Source of the DNA: Lachnoclostridium phytofermentans
GTDB lineage: Bacteria; Bacillota; Clostridia; Lachnospirales; Lachnospiraceae
Reading direction: 5' to 3'
DNA length: 18,223 nt
NCBI GenBank assembly: GCA_003526525.1
Contig: DPVV01000089.1
Span: 1 to 18,223, forward strand
In this document: positions 1 to 7,440 of the stretch, in pieces
How the letters are laid out: each line of letters opens with the position of its first letter
Position numbering within the stretch: the stretch's first letter is position 1
Program-made: the position numbers and the translations under genes
The notes under the pieces: generated by a model
What the model was told of the DNA's origin: nothing
The model's input: only the letters and a program-made list of their open reading frames with translations
Database searches by the model: none

Positions 1-2
1 AT

Positions 3-2069
3 CAAAAGAACAACGAGGAAACGGAGGAAGCTGCGCAAGATACCTTAACAGAACGTTTCCATTTATTAGAACCGTTATCTCCAATCAATAATGAAATCAG
101 ACGTTGTATTATCTCGGAAGAAGAAATTGCAGATGATGCAAGCTCAGGATTAAAGAGTGTAAGAAGACAGATTAAACTAACGAATGATAAGGTACACGAG
201 CAACTTGGAAGTATCTTAAATTCTGCTTCTACCAAGGGAATGCTTCAGGATGCAATTATCACGATGAGAAACGGTAGATATTGTCTTCCAATTAAGCAAG
301 AATATAAGAATACTTTCCAAGGCATGATGCATGACCAGTCTTCTACTGGATCAACCGCTTTTATTGAGCCAATGGCGATTGTTAAGTTAAATAATGAACT
401 TGCTGAGCTTGCGATACGCGAGCAGGAAGAGATAGAGAAAATACTTGCTGAACTTAGTAATCTGGTAGCTACAGAGAAATATAATCTTAAGTATAATCAG
501 ACTACGTTAGCGGAACTGGATTTTATCTTTGCACGTGCGGGGCTGTCAAAGAATATGAAGGCAAGTCAGCCACATTTTAATAATCATCACTACATTAATA
601 TTAAAAAGGGACGTCACCCACTGATTGACCCTAAGAAAGTCGTGCCGATTGATATCTATCTTGGCGATAAGTTTGATCTATTAGTTATAACAGGACCAAA
701 CACGGGTGGTAAAACCGTATCGTTAAAAACTGTTGGTTTGTTTACGTTAATGGGACAGGCTGGGTTACACATTCCTGCATTCGATGGCTCAGAATTATCA
801 ATATTTGAGGAAGTATATGCAGATATAGGTGATGAGCAGAGTATTGAACAAAGCTTAAGTACCTTTTCTTCTCATATGACCAATACCGTTTCTATTTTAG
901 AACATGCTAACGAAAATTCCTTAGTACTATTTGATGAACTTGGTGCCGGAACAGATCCAACGGAAGGTGCTGCTCTTGCGATGGCAATTCTAAGTTACCT
1001 TCATCAAAGAAAGATTCGTACCATGGCAACCACACATTATAGCGAGTTAAAAATATTCGCTCTCTCCACAGAAGGAGTATCGAATGCATGCTGTGAATTT
1101 AGCGTAGAAACCCTTCAACCTACGTATCGTTTATTGATCGGTATACCTGGTAAGAGTAATGCGTTTGCAATATCCTCTAAGCTTGGATTATCGAATTATG
1201 TTATTGAAAAAGCGAGAGAATTTATCGGTACAAAGGACGAAAGCTTTGAAGATGTCATTAGTAATCTAGAAGCTAGCCGTATTGCGATGGAGAAAGATAA
1301 AGCAGAGGCAGAGCAATACAAAAAAGAAGTAGAAGAATTAAAACGAAAGTTAGCGGAAAAGAATACAAAGATTGATGCTGCAAAAGATCGGATCCTTAGA
1401 GAAGCGAATGAAAAAGCTAGGACTGTTCTTCAAGAAGCAAAGGACTATGCGGATGAAACCATTCGTAAGTATAATAAGTGGAGTGCGGGTGGCGCGAACA
1501 ATAAAGAAATGGAGAACGAACGTGCTGCCTTACGTGAAAAGCTGGGAGATACGGCTTCTAGTCTAGCTTCTAAAGAAAAAAAGAACCGCAAGCAGCATAA
1601 ACCTTCCGACTTTAAGGTTGGTGACTCTGTTCACGTGATTAGTTTAAATTTAAAGGGTTCTGTAAGTACTCTTCCAAACGCAAAGGGAGACTTATATGTA
1701 CAAATGGGAATATTACGATCCCTTGTAAATATTTCAGACCTAGAATTAATTGATGAAGAAACGATAGTTGCTCCAACGATGACGAAAACCCAAAGCGGTA
1801 AGATTCGTATGAGTAAATCGTTATCGATAAGTCCAGAATTAAATATTATTGGAAAGCGTGTGGATGAAGCACTCCCAATGGTGGATAAATACTTAGATGA
1901 TGCTTATCTTGCTCATCTGCCACAAGTTACGATTATTCATGGTAGAGGTACAGGTGCGCTAAAAGATGCAGTTCATGCACATCTAAAAAGAACCAATTAC
2001 GTAAAGAGCTATCGTGTAGGTGGATTTGGTGAAGGTGACCATGGGGTTACGATTGTTGAATTTAAGTAA
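3..2069 (+). CDS. mutS2: Endonuclease MutS2, 5' end cut off by the window edge
   Basis: MutS2 is a MutS-like ATPase with a C-terminal Smr nuclease domain, known for suppressing homologous recombination and for splitting collided ribosomes in Firmicutes. The frame is open from base 3, and the coding region certainly continues upstream: 688 residues are visible and the family is about 785 long, so roughly 100 residues are missing. The apparent ATG at 240 is internal. Visible in order: part of the core/clamp helices, Walker A GPNTGGKT at 693-716, Walker B LVLFDELGAGTDPTEGAA at about 921-975, a charged coiled coil at about 1300-1530, a KOW-like segment near 1605-1750, and the Smr domain with HGRGTG at 1938-1955. 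No good terminator follows within the 100 bases before the response regulator, so some read-through is possible. Family assignment is very secure. Confidence 0.96.
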   Translation, partial: QKNNEETEEAAQDTLTERFHLLEPLSPINNEIRRCIISEEEIADDASSGLKSVRRQIKLTNDKVHEQLGSILNSASTKGMLQDAIITMRNGRYCLPIKQEYKNTFQGMMHDQSSTGSTAFIEPMAIVKLNNELAELAIREQEEIEKILAELSNLVATEKYNLKYNQTTLAELDFIFARAGLSKNMKASQPHFNNHHYINIKKGRHPLIDPKKVVPIDIYLGDKFDLLVITGPNTGGKTVSLKTVGLFTLMGQAGLHIPAFDGSELSIFEEVYADIGDEQSIEQSLSTFSSHMTNTVSILEHANENSLVLFDELGAGTDPTEGAALAMAILSYLHQRKIRTMATTHYSELKIFALSTEGVSNACCEFSVETLQPTYRLLIGIPGKSNAFAISSKLGLSNYVIEKAREFIGTKDESFEDVISNLEASRIAMEKDKAEAEQYKKEVEELKRKLAEKNTKIDAAKDRILREANEKARTVLQEAKDYADETIRKYNKWSAGGANNKEMENERAALREKLGDTASSLASKEKKNRKQHKPSDFKVGDSVHVISLNLKGSVSTLPNAKGDLYVQMGILRSLVNISDLELIDEETIVAPTMTKTQSGKIRMSKSLSISPELNIIGKRVDEALPMVDKYLDDAYLAHLPQVTIIHGRGTGALKDAVHAHLKRTNYVKSYRVGGFGEGDHGVTIVEFK

Positions 2070-2132
2070 GTGACTACTGAGAAGGCATGGTTACAGACTA
2101 TGAGCGGGCATGTTTTCAATATTGTGCTGCCA

Positions 2133-2152
2133 CACAAATTCGCAGATTTGTG
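2133..2152. promoter_or_regulatory. Short inverted repeat before the response regulator gene
   Basis: CACAAAT at 2133-2139 and ATTTGTG at 2146-2152 are perfect complements; a T-G wobble would extend the stem to 8 bp with loop CGCA. It sits directly upstream of TGGTAGAAT and the GGAGG ribosome site. There is no T-run, so it is not a terminator; an operator or leader hairpin is possible. This is a sequence observation only. Confidence 0.3.
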
Positions 2153-2169
2153 GTAGAATGGAGGTTAGT

Positions 2170-2886
2170 ATGGCAACAAAGCAAAAGATTTTAATTGTGG
2201 ATGACGATGCCAATATTGCAGAGTTAATTTCACTGTATTTGATGAAGGAATGCTTTGATACCAAGATCGTCTATGATGGGGAAGAGGCGATTACACAGTA
2301 TCGGGAATATCAGCCTAATTTAATTCTCTTGGATTTGATGTTACCAGGAATTGATGGCTATGAAGTATGCAGAGAAGTTAGAAAGACCAGCACGGTACCG
2401 ATTATCATGCTCTCTGCGAAGGGAGAGATCTTTGACAAGGTCTTAGGGCTTGAACTTGGTGCAGATGATTATATGATAAAACCCTTTGACACGAAGGAGT
2501 TGGTAGCAAGAGTAAAGGCAGTACTTCGGCGCGTAGTGCCATCACAGTCAACATCAGAGCAGGTAATTATGCAGGAGCTGGGTGATTTTGTGTCTTACCC
2601 TGATCTTGTCATCAATCAATCGAATTATTCGGTAACTTACCTCGGGGATTCCATTGAAATGCCACCAAAAGAATTAGAGTTGTTTTATTTTCTTGCTTCT
2701 CATCCGAATCAGGTTTTCACAAGAGAACAATTACTAGATCATATCTGGGGTTATGAGTACATTGGAGATACAAGAACCGTGGACGTTCATATCAAGCGTT
2801 TGCGTGAGAAAATTAAGGATCATACCTCATGGAGACTTTCCACGGTATGGGGAATTGGATATAAATTTGAAGTGAAGAAAAATTAG
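2170..2886 (+). CDS. OmpR/PhoB-family response regulator
   Basis: A 238-residue DNA-binding response regulator, the output half of a two-component system with the kinase that follows. The receiver domain (about 1-120) has the acidic pocket D11-D13, phospho-acceptor D55 in LLDLMLPGIDG, S82 and K104 (IKPFD). A winged-helix Trans_reg_C domain (about 140-235) ends with the recognition helix TRTVDVHIKRLREK and the wing WGIGYKF, close to PhoB, PhoP and WalR. An in-frame ATG exists at 2110, but ATG 2170 has GGAGG at 2160-2164 with 5-nt spacing and begins directly with the receiver fold, so I chose it. The kinase starts 50 nt after the stop; the gap holds only a small GGCG/CGCC hairpin (2908-2921), so the two are probably co-transcribed. 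Family secure; stimulus unknown. Confidence 0.95.
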   Translation: MATKQKILIVDDDANIAELISLYLMKECFDTKIVYDGEEAITQYREYQPNLILLDLMLPGIDGYEVCREVRKTSTVPIIMLSAKGEIFDKVLGLELGADDYMIKPFDTKELVARVKAVLRRVVPSQSTSEQVIMQELGDFVSYPDLVINQSNYSVTYLGDSIEMPPKELELFYFLASHPNQVFTREQLLDHIWGYEYIGDTRTVDVHIKRLREKIKDHTSWRLSTVWGIGYKFEVKKN

Positions 2887-2936
2887 TCCATATCGTAGGA
2901 AATATCAGGCGTTAAAGCGCCAGAATAGAGGATGCT

Positions 2937-4310
2937 ATGAAGAGAACAGCATTTGTAAAATTAATTCTATGTTATTGCTTTGCTGCGATTTCGATGTTTC
3001 TGCTTTTAAATACCTTTGGGGTTAAATTTATGGAAAATAAGCTGATGGATCGAAAGAAGGATGAGCTTTATAATGAGGCATCCATTATTGTTACTGACTA
3101 TGCTACTGAGATGGTAGAACAGTTGCGAGTTATAGATAATTTTCTTGGTACTCGAATTTGGATTGTCAGTAAAGACGGTACTATAGTAGCAGATACAAGA
3201 AGCAATGCAATAGGGATAAATATTACAAATCTGGATGCTAATTTTTTAGAGCAGACATTTTCGGAAAATGTATATTTTAAGGGGATATTTACAGAACCTA
3301 TGCTTAGTGTTGTAGTGCGTATTCCTTATAACTATTCCATTAAAGGGTATGTTTGTATCCATATGCCAATGGATAGTATTCGAAGTGAAAGCATTTATTA
3401 TATTGATGTAGTCAATGTCTGTTACTTAGTATTTTTAATCATTTTATTCTTAATTTTTTTGATTATCTATTATATTACGGTTTTTCCAGTACGTCGTATT
3501 ACAATAGTTTGCAGTGAATATGCCAAAGGAAACTTTGATGAACCAATGGAAATACGGACGAATGATGAGTATAGGGAATTAGCGAATAGCGTCAAATACA
3601 TGGCAGATGAACTTAAGAATTTAGATGATTATCAGAAAAAGTTCGTGGCTAACATCTCTCATGATTTCCGTTCCCCTCTTACCTCGATTAGAGGGTATGC
3701 AGAAGCTATGAGAGATGGGACAATACCATATGAGATGCAAAATAAATATCTTGATATTATTTTATTTGAAACAGAGCGTTTGACTAAGTTAACAACAAAC
3801 CTATTATCCTTAAATAGTTTTGATAATAAAGGTACGTTACTTGATCTTTCTTCCTTTGATATCAATGCTGCTATAAGAAAGACAGCAGCTACCTTCGAAG
3901 GACAATGCACAAAGAAGCGTATTGTGTTTAATTTAGAATTCTCAGCGAAGGAAACTTTTGTAGATGCGGATATTGACAAGATTCAACAGGTCCTTTATAA
4001 CTTGATCGATAATGCGATTAAGTTTAGTAATGTAGATTCCACAATCAAGGTGACAACGGAAGAGAAGGGTTCAAAGGTCTTAATATCGGTAAAAGATCAC
4101 GGAATAGGAATTCCGAAAGATAGCATTAAAAAGATTTGGGAACGTTTTTATAAGACAGATTCCTCAAGAGGAAAAGATAAGAAGGGAACTGGCCTTGGGT
4201 TATCGATTGCGAAGGAAATTATTACCTCCCATGATGAAAATATTAATGTTGTCAGTACTGAGGGTGTTGGAACAGAATTTATTTTTTCTCTAAAGAAAAC
4301 AGATTATTAA
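2937..4310 (+). CDS. Sensor histidine kinase, membrane-bound
   Basis: A 457-residue kinase partnered with the response regulator upstream. It has an N-terminal membrane helix (about 7-28), an extracytoplasmic sensor region of about 125 residues, a second very hydrophobic helix (about 156-181), a HAMP linker (about 182-235), a HisKA dimerisation domain with phospho-acceptor His242 in NISHDFRSPLTSIRGY, and a HATPase_c domain with N box (LYNLIDNAIKFSN), G1 (VKDHGIGIP), F box (WERFYKTD) and G2 (GTGLGLSIAKEI). All catalytic motifs are intact. The start is supported by AGAGG about 5 nt upstream of ATG 2937. The topology resembles PhoR/WalK kinases, but no cytoplasmic PAS domain is obvious between HAMP and HisKA. 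The ligand cannot be told from sequence. The HtrA-like gene follows after 199 nt with its own promoter. Confidence 0.94.
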   Translation: MKRTAFVKLILCYCFAAISMFLLLNTFGVKFMENKLMDRKKDELYNEASIIVTDYATEMVEQLRVIDNFLGTRIWIVSKDGTIVADTRSNAIGINITNLDANFLEQTFSENVYFKGIFTEPMLSVVVRIPYNYSIKGYVCIHMPMDSIRSESIYYIDVVNVCYLVFLIILFLIFLIIYYITVFPVRRITIVCSEYAKGNFDEPMEIRTNDEYRELANSVKYMADELKNLDDYQKKFVANISHDFRSPLTSIRGYAEAMRDGTIPYEMQNKYLDIILFETERLTKLTTNLLSLNSFDNKGTLLDLSSFDINAAIRKTAATFEGQCTKKRIVFNLEFSAKETFVDADIDKIQQVLYNLIDNAIKFSNVDSTIKVTTEEKGSKVLISVKDHGIGIPKDSIKKIWERFYKTDSSRGKDKKGTGLGLSIAKEIITSHDENINVVSTEGVGTEFIFSLKKTDY

Positions 4311-4418
4311 AAGCCGGTAGAAAAACCTAAAGAGATTAAGGTAAAACAGGCGGCAAAGCCTTTGGTTTGGAAATAATGTCGAAATACAGTAAAATACCGC
4401 AAAAACGTAGCTTTATTG

Positions 4419-4461
4419 TTTACAGTTTCTTCATAGTTAGTTCATAAGTCTGTGCTAGAAT
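4419..4461 (+). promoter_or_regulatory. Promoter with three 11-bp-phased direct repeats (response-regulator operator)
   Basis: TTTACAG (4419-4425), TTCATAG (4430-4436) and TTCATAA (4441-4447) are 7-bp direct repeats starting exactly 11 bp apart, separated by 4-nt spacers. An extended -10, TGC plus TAGAAT, is at 4453-4461. The expected -35 position (about 4433-4438) lies inside the repeats and has no TTGACA, as in activator-dependent promoters. OmpR/PhoB-family regulators are known to bind tandem 7-bp repeats with 11-bp periodicity, and such a regulator is encoded 1.5 kb upstream. That the two belong together is inference. Confidence 0.7.
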
Positions 4462-4509
4462 GATAAGACAGGCACAATTGATACTTATGTATGCGTAAGG
4501 AGAGCACAT

Positions 4510-5880
4510 ATGGAAACAAAGACACCTGAACCTGAGAAAGAGTTTCGCTTTATTCAGGAAAAAGTAGTACCAAGGAGAAAACACAAGGTGAAAAAAATGG
4601 TGTATGCCGCTGTTTTTACTGTGGTACTTGCAGTTATTTTTGGACTGGTGGCAAGATATGTATTCATAAAATCGAATCATTTTTGGATTAAGGTACTTGG
4701 AATTGATACGACTGAAAGAGAACAGATTACTTTCCCATCCGAAGGGGCAGAGAATCCTACAGGATCTGATGGTACAGGGGAGAATGTTACGATAACACCG
4801 AGTATCAGTACGACACCAGAACCAACTGCTACTATTACAGGGGTACCGGATAACGAAGATCAAGCAACGGTTGTTGAGAAGAAAATAGAAGCTACCGTGG
4901 AAGATTATGAACGTATGCTATTTGAATTAAAGAAAGTTGCTACTTCGGCTACGAGCGGTTTAGCTGTGGTAACAGCCATAGAAAATCAAGTAGATTGGTT
5001 TGATGAAACGTATGAAACCAAACGCACTACTACCGGTATCATTATTGCGGAAAATAATGCAGAACTACTTGTTTTAACGAGTCTAGATAAGATTAATGGT
5101 GCTAGTGATTTAGAAGTAACATTTAACTCCAGCTTTAGTGTTTCTGGTTTTACCGTTTCCGGTAAACTATGGTCTTATGATAAAGATTATAATTTAGCAG
5201 TAGTTGCAGTTAAATTAAAAGATATACCACCACAGAAAATGTCATCAATAAAGATTGCAGATCTAGGAGAATCGTATTCGATTACGCTTGGTGCGCCAGT
5301 GATTGCACTTGGAAAGCCTGATGGATATAATGGCTCGATGATGTTTGGTATGGTCTCTAGCAGTGGTGATTCCTATTACATTATGGATAATCGCCTTGAT
5401 GTATTTCATACTAATTTGAATGTAAATAATAACAGTGATGGTGTCATTATCAATACAAAAGGACAGATTATTGGTATCATGTCTGAAAAGATGAAGGATA
5501 CTGCAAATCCGGATGTAAATACAGTGGTTGGTATCTCTAGGTTAAAACCAGTCATAGAAAAACTAGCCAATAAAACCGAGAGAGTTACTTTTGGAATTAT
5601 AGGTGAAGATATTCCTTCCGATGTCTTACAATCCTTTAATTTATCTACAGGAATTTATGTAACAGAAGTTCGTTCTGATTCACCAGCATTTAATGCAGGG
5701 ATTAAGCAGGGGGATATTATTACTCAGGTGAATGAATACTCAGTTACCAACATATCTAATTTCGCTAGTATTTTAAATAATTACAAACCGAAAGAAACCG
5801 TGACTGTTGTGGTTCAACGAAAGGTTAAGCAAGAACTTTCGGAAAAGAGTATTAAGGTTGTACTGGAACTAAAAGAATAG
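4510..5880 (+). CDS. Membrane-anchored HtrA-like PDZ protein with degenerate protease site
   Basis: A 456-residue protein: a short cytoplasmic N-terminus, one membrane helix (about 30-52), a Thr/Pro/Glu-rich linker (about 75-125), a trypsin-like HtrA fold (about 145-345) and a C-terminal PDZ domain (about 358-450; SPAFNAGIKQGDIITQVNEY). Aligning by eye with DegP/HtrA, the serine motif GNSGG is NNNSDG here with Ser309 kept, but the catalytic His of TNNHV falls on Asp193 (LTSLDKI) and the catalytic Asp falls on Asn228 (DKDYNLAVV). It is therefore probably inactive as a classical serine protease and may act as a PDZ-based sensor or chaperone outside the membrane. The start ATG has AGGAGA about 7 nt upstream. 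It has its own promoter with putative response-regulator sites. Fold assignment is good; loss of activity is inference from a hand alignment. Confidence 0.85.
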   Translation: METKTPEPEKEFRFIQEKVVPRRKHKVKKMVYAAVFTVVLAVIFGLVARYVFIKSNHFWIKVLGIDTTEREQITFPSEGAENPTGSDGTGENVTITPSISTTPEPTATITGVPDNEDQATVVEKKIEATVEDYERMLFELKKVATSATSGLAVVTAIENQVDWFDETYETKRTTTGIIIAENNAELLVLTSLDKINGASDLEVTFNSSFSVSGFTVSGKLWSYDKDYNLAVVAVKLKDIPPQKMSSIKIADLGESYSITLGAPVIALGKPDGYNGSMMFGMVSSSGDSYYIMDNRLDVFHTNLNVNNNSDGVIINTKGQIIGIMSEKMKDTANPDVNTVVGISRLKPVIEKLANKTERVTFGIIGEDIPSDVLQSFNLSTGIYVTEVRSDSPAFNAGIKQGDIITQVNEYSVTNISNFASILNNYKPKETVTVVVQRKVKQELSEKSIKVVLELKE

Positions 5881-5984
5881 ATGTTTAATAATTATAGAAA
5901 TAATTCAACAAGAAGAAGCACGCCTAGCGAACTTATCCTTGTCATGAATAATAACGGGGCTTTTGCAAAATAGAGGAGTAATCT

Positions 5985-6080
5985 ATGAAGCGAAAGTTCC
6001 GTTTTTGTCTTAAATCGAACAAAAGCAAGTCCCGAAAGACTTACTTTTGTAGTATCATTAGCTTACTCTACCAATGGTAG
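5985..6080 (+). CDS. Possible 31-residue basic small protein
   Basis: An ATG at 5985 preceded by GAGGAG (5973-5978) with 6-nt spacing opens a 31-residue frame, very rich in Lys and Arg in its first 19 residues and ending with a short hydrophobic stretch (CSIISLLYQW). I do not recognise it. A hairpin that I read as a terminator (6019-6050) lies inside the frame, which argues against it being a real gene. The strong ribosome site is the only positive evidence. Confidence 0.2.
   Translation: MKRKFRFCLKSNKSKSRKTYFCSIISLLYQW
6019..6050. terminator. Probable bidirectional terminator between convergent genes
   Basis: ACAAAAGCAAGTC (6019-6031) pairs with GACTTACTTTTGT (6038-6050) at 12 of 13 positions around loop CCGAAA. 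The outer arms are A-rich on the left and T-rich on the right, as in overlapping bidirectional terminators. It lies between the HtrA-like gene (plus) and the GNAT gene (minus), which converge. The stem is rather AT-rich and the T-run is short. Confidence 0.5.
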
Positions 6081-6125
6081 AAATCTAGATTTCCTATGCT
6101 CCAACCTAGAAAGAAAATACGATTA

Positions 6126-7010
6126 TTAAGCATGAGATAGGTCTGGAAAATGTAATTTTAAACGTTCTACATTAAGTAAATCTTCACCAAGAATGAATAA
6201 AGTACTATCTTCTTCATGGTAAGTAGATACTTCGTATAGAGAGGTATGAAACGGGGTAAATCCTAACTCAATTGTTTCAATGATATCACTGTAAAATAAG
6301 GCGATATCCTTAGGTTCAATTATTTTTGAAGCAATAATTTGGTGAAGAAAAAGAGTTTTACTATGAATCGAGGCCACGATGTAGCAATCTAATTCAGGTA
6401 AATAATAAATATTATCACAGTATGGACCTGTTAACCCAAACGCCATGAGACCGAAATTATCCATGGAGAAAGCTTCATTTGGTATACTATGTTTCATCGC
6501 TTCTAGCAAAACATTACGATTTTTATCATCGGACATATCTACTTTTTGAGGTTTTAAAACTTTGCCTTCAAGTTCATGTTCTGATTCTGAAAAATTTAAA
6601 TGATAACGATAAACATATTCGTTACTTTTTATAAATCCAAACTTCGGATAAAACTCGAGTACACTGTCATTTGCAAAAAGATAGATTCCGTCCACTTTAC
6701 CAAGATATTTTTCTAAAATTGATTCCATCAGTTGACGACTAAGACCTTGATTGCGATAAGCAGGGTCTGTCATAACTGTTCCAATTTGTAAGAAACTCTT
6801 TTTCACCCCAGCGATTGTCATAGTCATATGATTGACAGAAATATTAGCAACAACAGTATTACCATCTATCATGGAATGTGGTTCATATGATTCACTCCAA
6901 TACCCATGGTCATACCAATCCTTTAGTTGGAAATGAAATACCTTTTGGGTTAAGGCATGAAAACTATTTCTTAAAGCAGTGTCATTTTGATAATTTACTC
7001 TATACTCCAT
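6126..7010 (-). CDS. GNAT-family N-acetyltransferase
   Basis: A 294-residue protein with an N-terminal GNAT domain. Acetyl-CoA motif A is visible as QIGTVMTDPAYRNQGLSRQL (about 75-94, with the R/Q-x-x-G-x loop at RNQGL), followed by motif B (GIYLFANDSVLEFYPKFGF). The C-terminal half (about 145-294) is less typical and resembles the two-domain GNAT proteins in which the second half helps bind substrate. The start ATG (complement of 7008-7010) has TGAGG 5 nt upstream on the minus strand. It stands alone, convergent with the HtrA-like gene and divergent from yhaM. The acetyl acceptor cannot be predicted. Family confident, role unknown. Confidence 0.85.
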   Translation of the reverse strand: MEYRVNYQNDTALRNSFHALTQKVFHFQLKDWYDHGYWSESYEPHSMIDGNTVVANISVNHMTMTIAGVKKSFLQIGTVMTDPAYRNQGLSRQLMESILEKYLGKVDGIYLFANDSVLEFYPKFGFIKSNEYVYRYHLNFSESEHELEGKVLKPQKVDMSDDKNRNVLLEAMKHSIPNEAFSMDNFGLMAFGLTGPYCDNIYYLPELDCYIVASIHSKTLFLHQIIASKIIEPKDIALFYSDIIETIELGFTPFHTSLYEVSTYHEEDSTLFILGEDLLNVERLKLHFPDLSHA

Positions 7011-7339
7011 AATAACCTCATTTCTAGCATATTCAAGTATATCTAGATAGCCTATGTAAGATATTGTTTCTTAGTATTATTGCTTGTAACGATACAGTGT
7101 ATATAAAAATACAGTTTATATAAAAATACAGTTTATACAACAATACAGTCCATTAGCAATATGGAGGTTGATCGGTAGATTCCCTCCTACGACAGTATCT
7201 AGTTAATTTTATCATAAAGTGGTAGAATAGAAAACCTTAAAGGTGGGTTAGAAAAAAGTTTAAGGTATTATTTAAAAGGCAGAAACAATATCTTTTCGAT
7301 AATGCAAGTAAAATGTATAAGAGTTCTAGTATTTCACAC
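7011..7339. other. Divergent intergenic region without a gene
   Basis: About 430 bases separate the two divergent starts. Besides the 17-bp repeat it holds an extended -10, TG-G-TAGAAT (7220-7228, plus), a GGAGG/CCTCC inverted pair at 7163-7167 and 7183-7187, and AT-rich sequence. No open frame with a ribosome site was found. The promoter for the minus-strand gene is not clear; TATACT on the minus strand (7036-7041) has no good -35. Confidence 0.5.
7092..7153. repeat. 17-bp tandem repeat, about 3.6 copies
   Basis: ATACAG starts at 7092, 7109, 7126 and 7143, exactly 17 bp apart. The unit is ATACAGTTTATATAAAA; copies 1-3 differ by a few bases and copy 4 is cut short after ATACAGTCCAT. The first copy contains the near-palindrome ATACAGTGTAT. 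It lies between the divergent GNAT and yhaM genes, so it could be a regulator array or simple repeat expansion. Confidence 0.75.
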
Positions 7340-7368
7340 TTTATATATTGACTTAGGTGGGGTATAAT
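7340..7368 (+). promoter_or_regulatory. Promoter for yhaM
   Basis: TTTATA (7340-7345), 17 nt, then a perfect TATAAT (7363-7368). The predicted transcript starts near 7375, leaving about 65 nt of leader before ATG 7441. The TTGACT at 7348-7353 looks better as a -35 but is only 9 nt from the -10, so it is not used. Confidence 0.6.
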
Positions 7369-7440
7369 AGAAAATAGGTGGTTGAAGTAAGAGTTAATTT
7401 CAATCGCAGTTGTTCTAGAATAGAAAGGCTAGGTAATAAA

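Noticed and set aside
2110..2169. Longer start of the response regulator at 2110
   Set aside because: It adds 20 residues unlike any receiver domain; GGAGG at 2160-2164 fits ATG 2170.
4420..4863. 147-codon minus-strand frame opposite the HtrA-like gene
   Set aside because: It is rich in Cys, Phe and Ser as antisense frames often are, lies over the promoter and start of a real gene, and has no ribosome site.
6080..7049. CTAGAT palindromes on both sides of the minus-strand GNAT gene (GAAATCTAGATTTC at 6080-6093, TATCTAGATA at 7040-7049)
   Set aside because: Short AT-rich palindromes of different length; no target duplication or transposase to suggest a mobile element.
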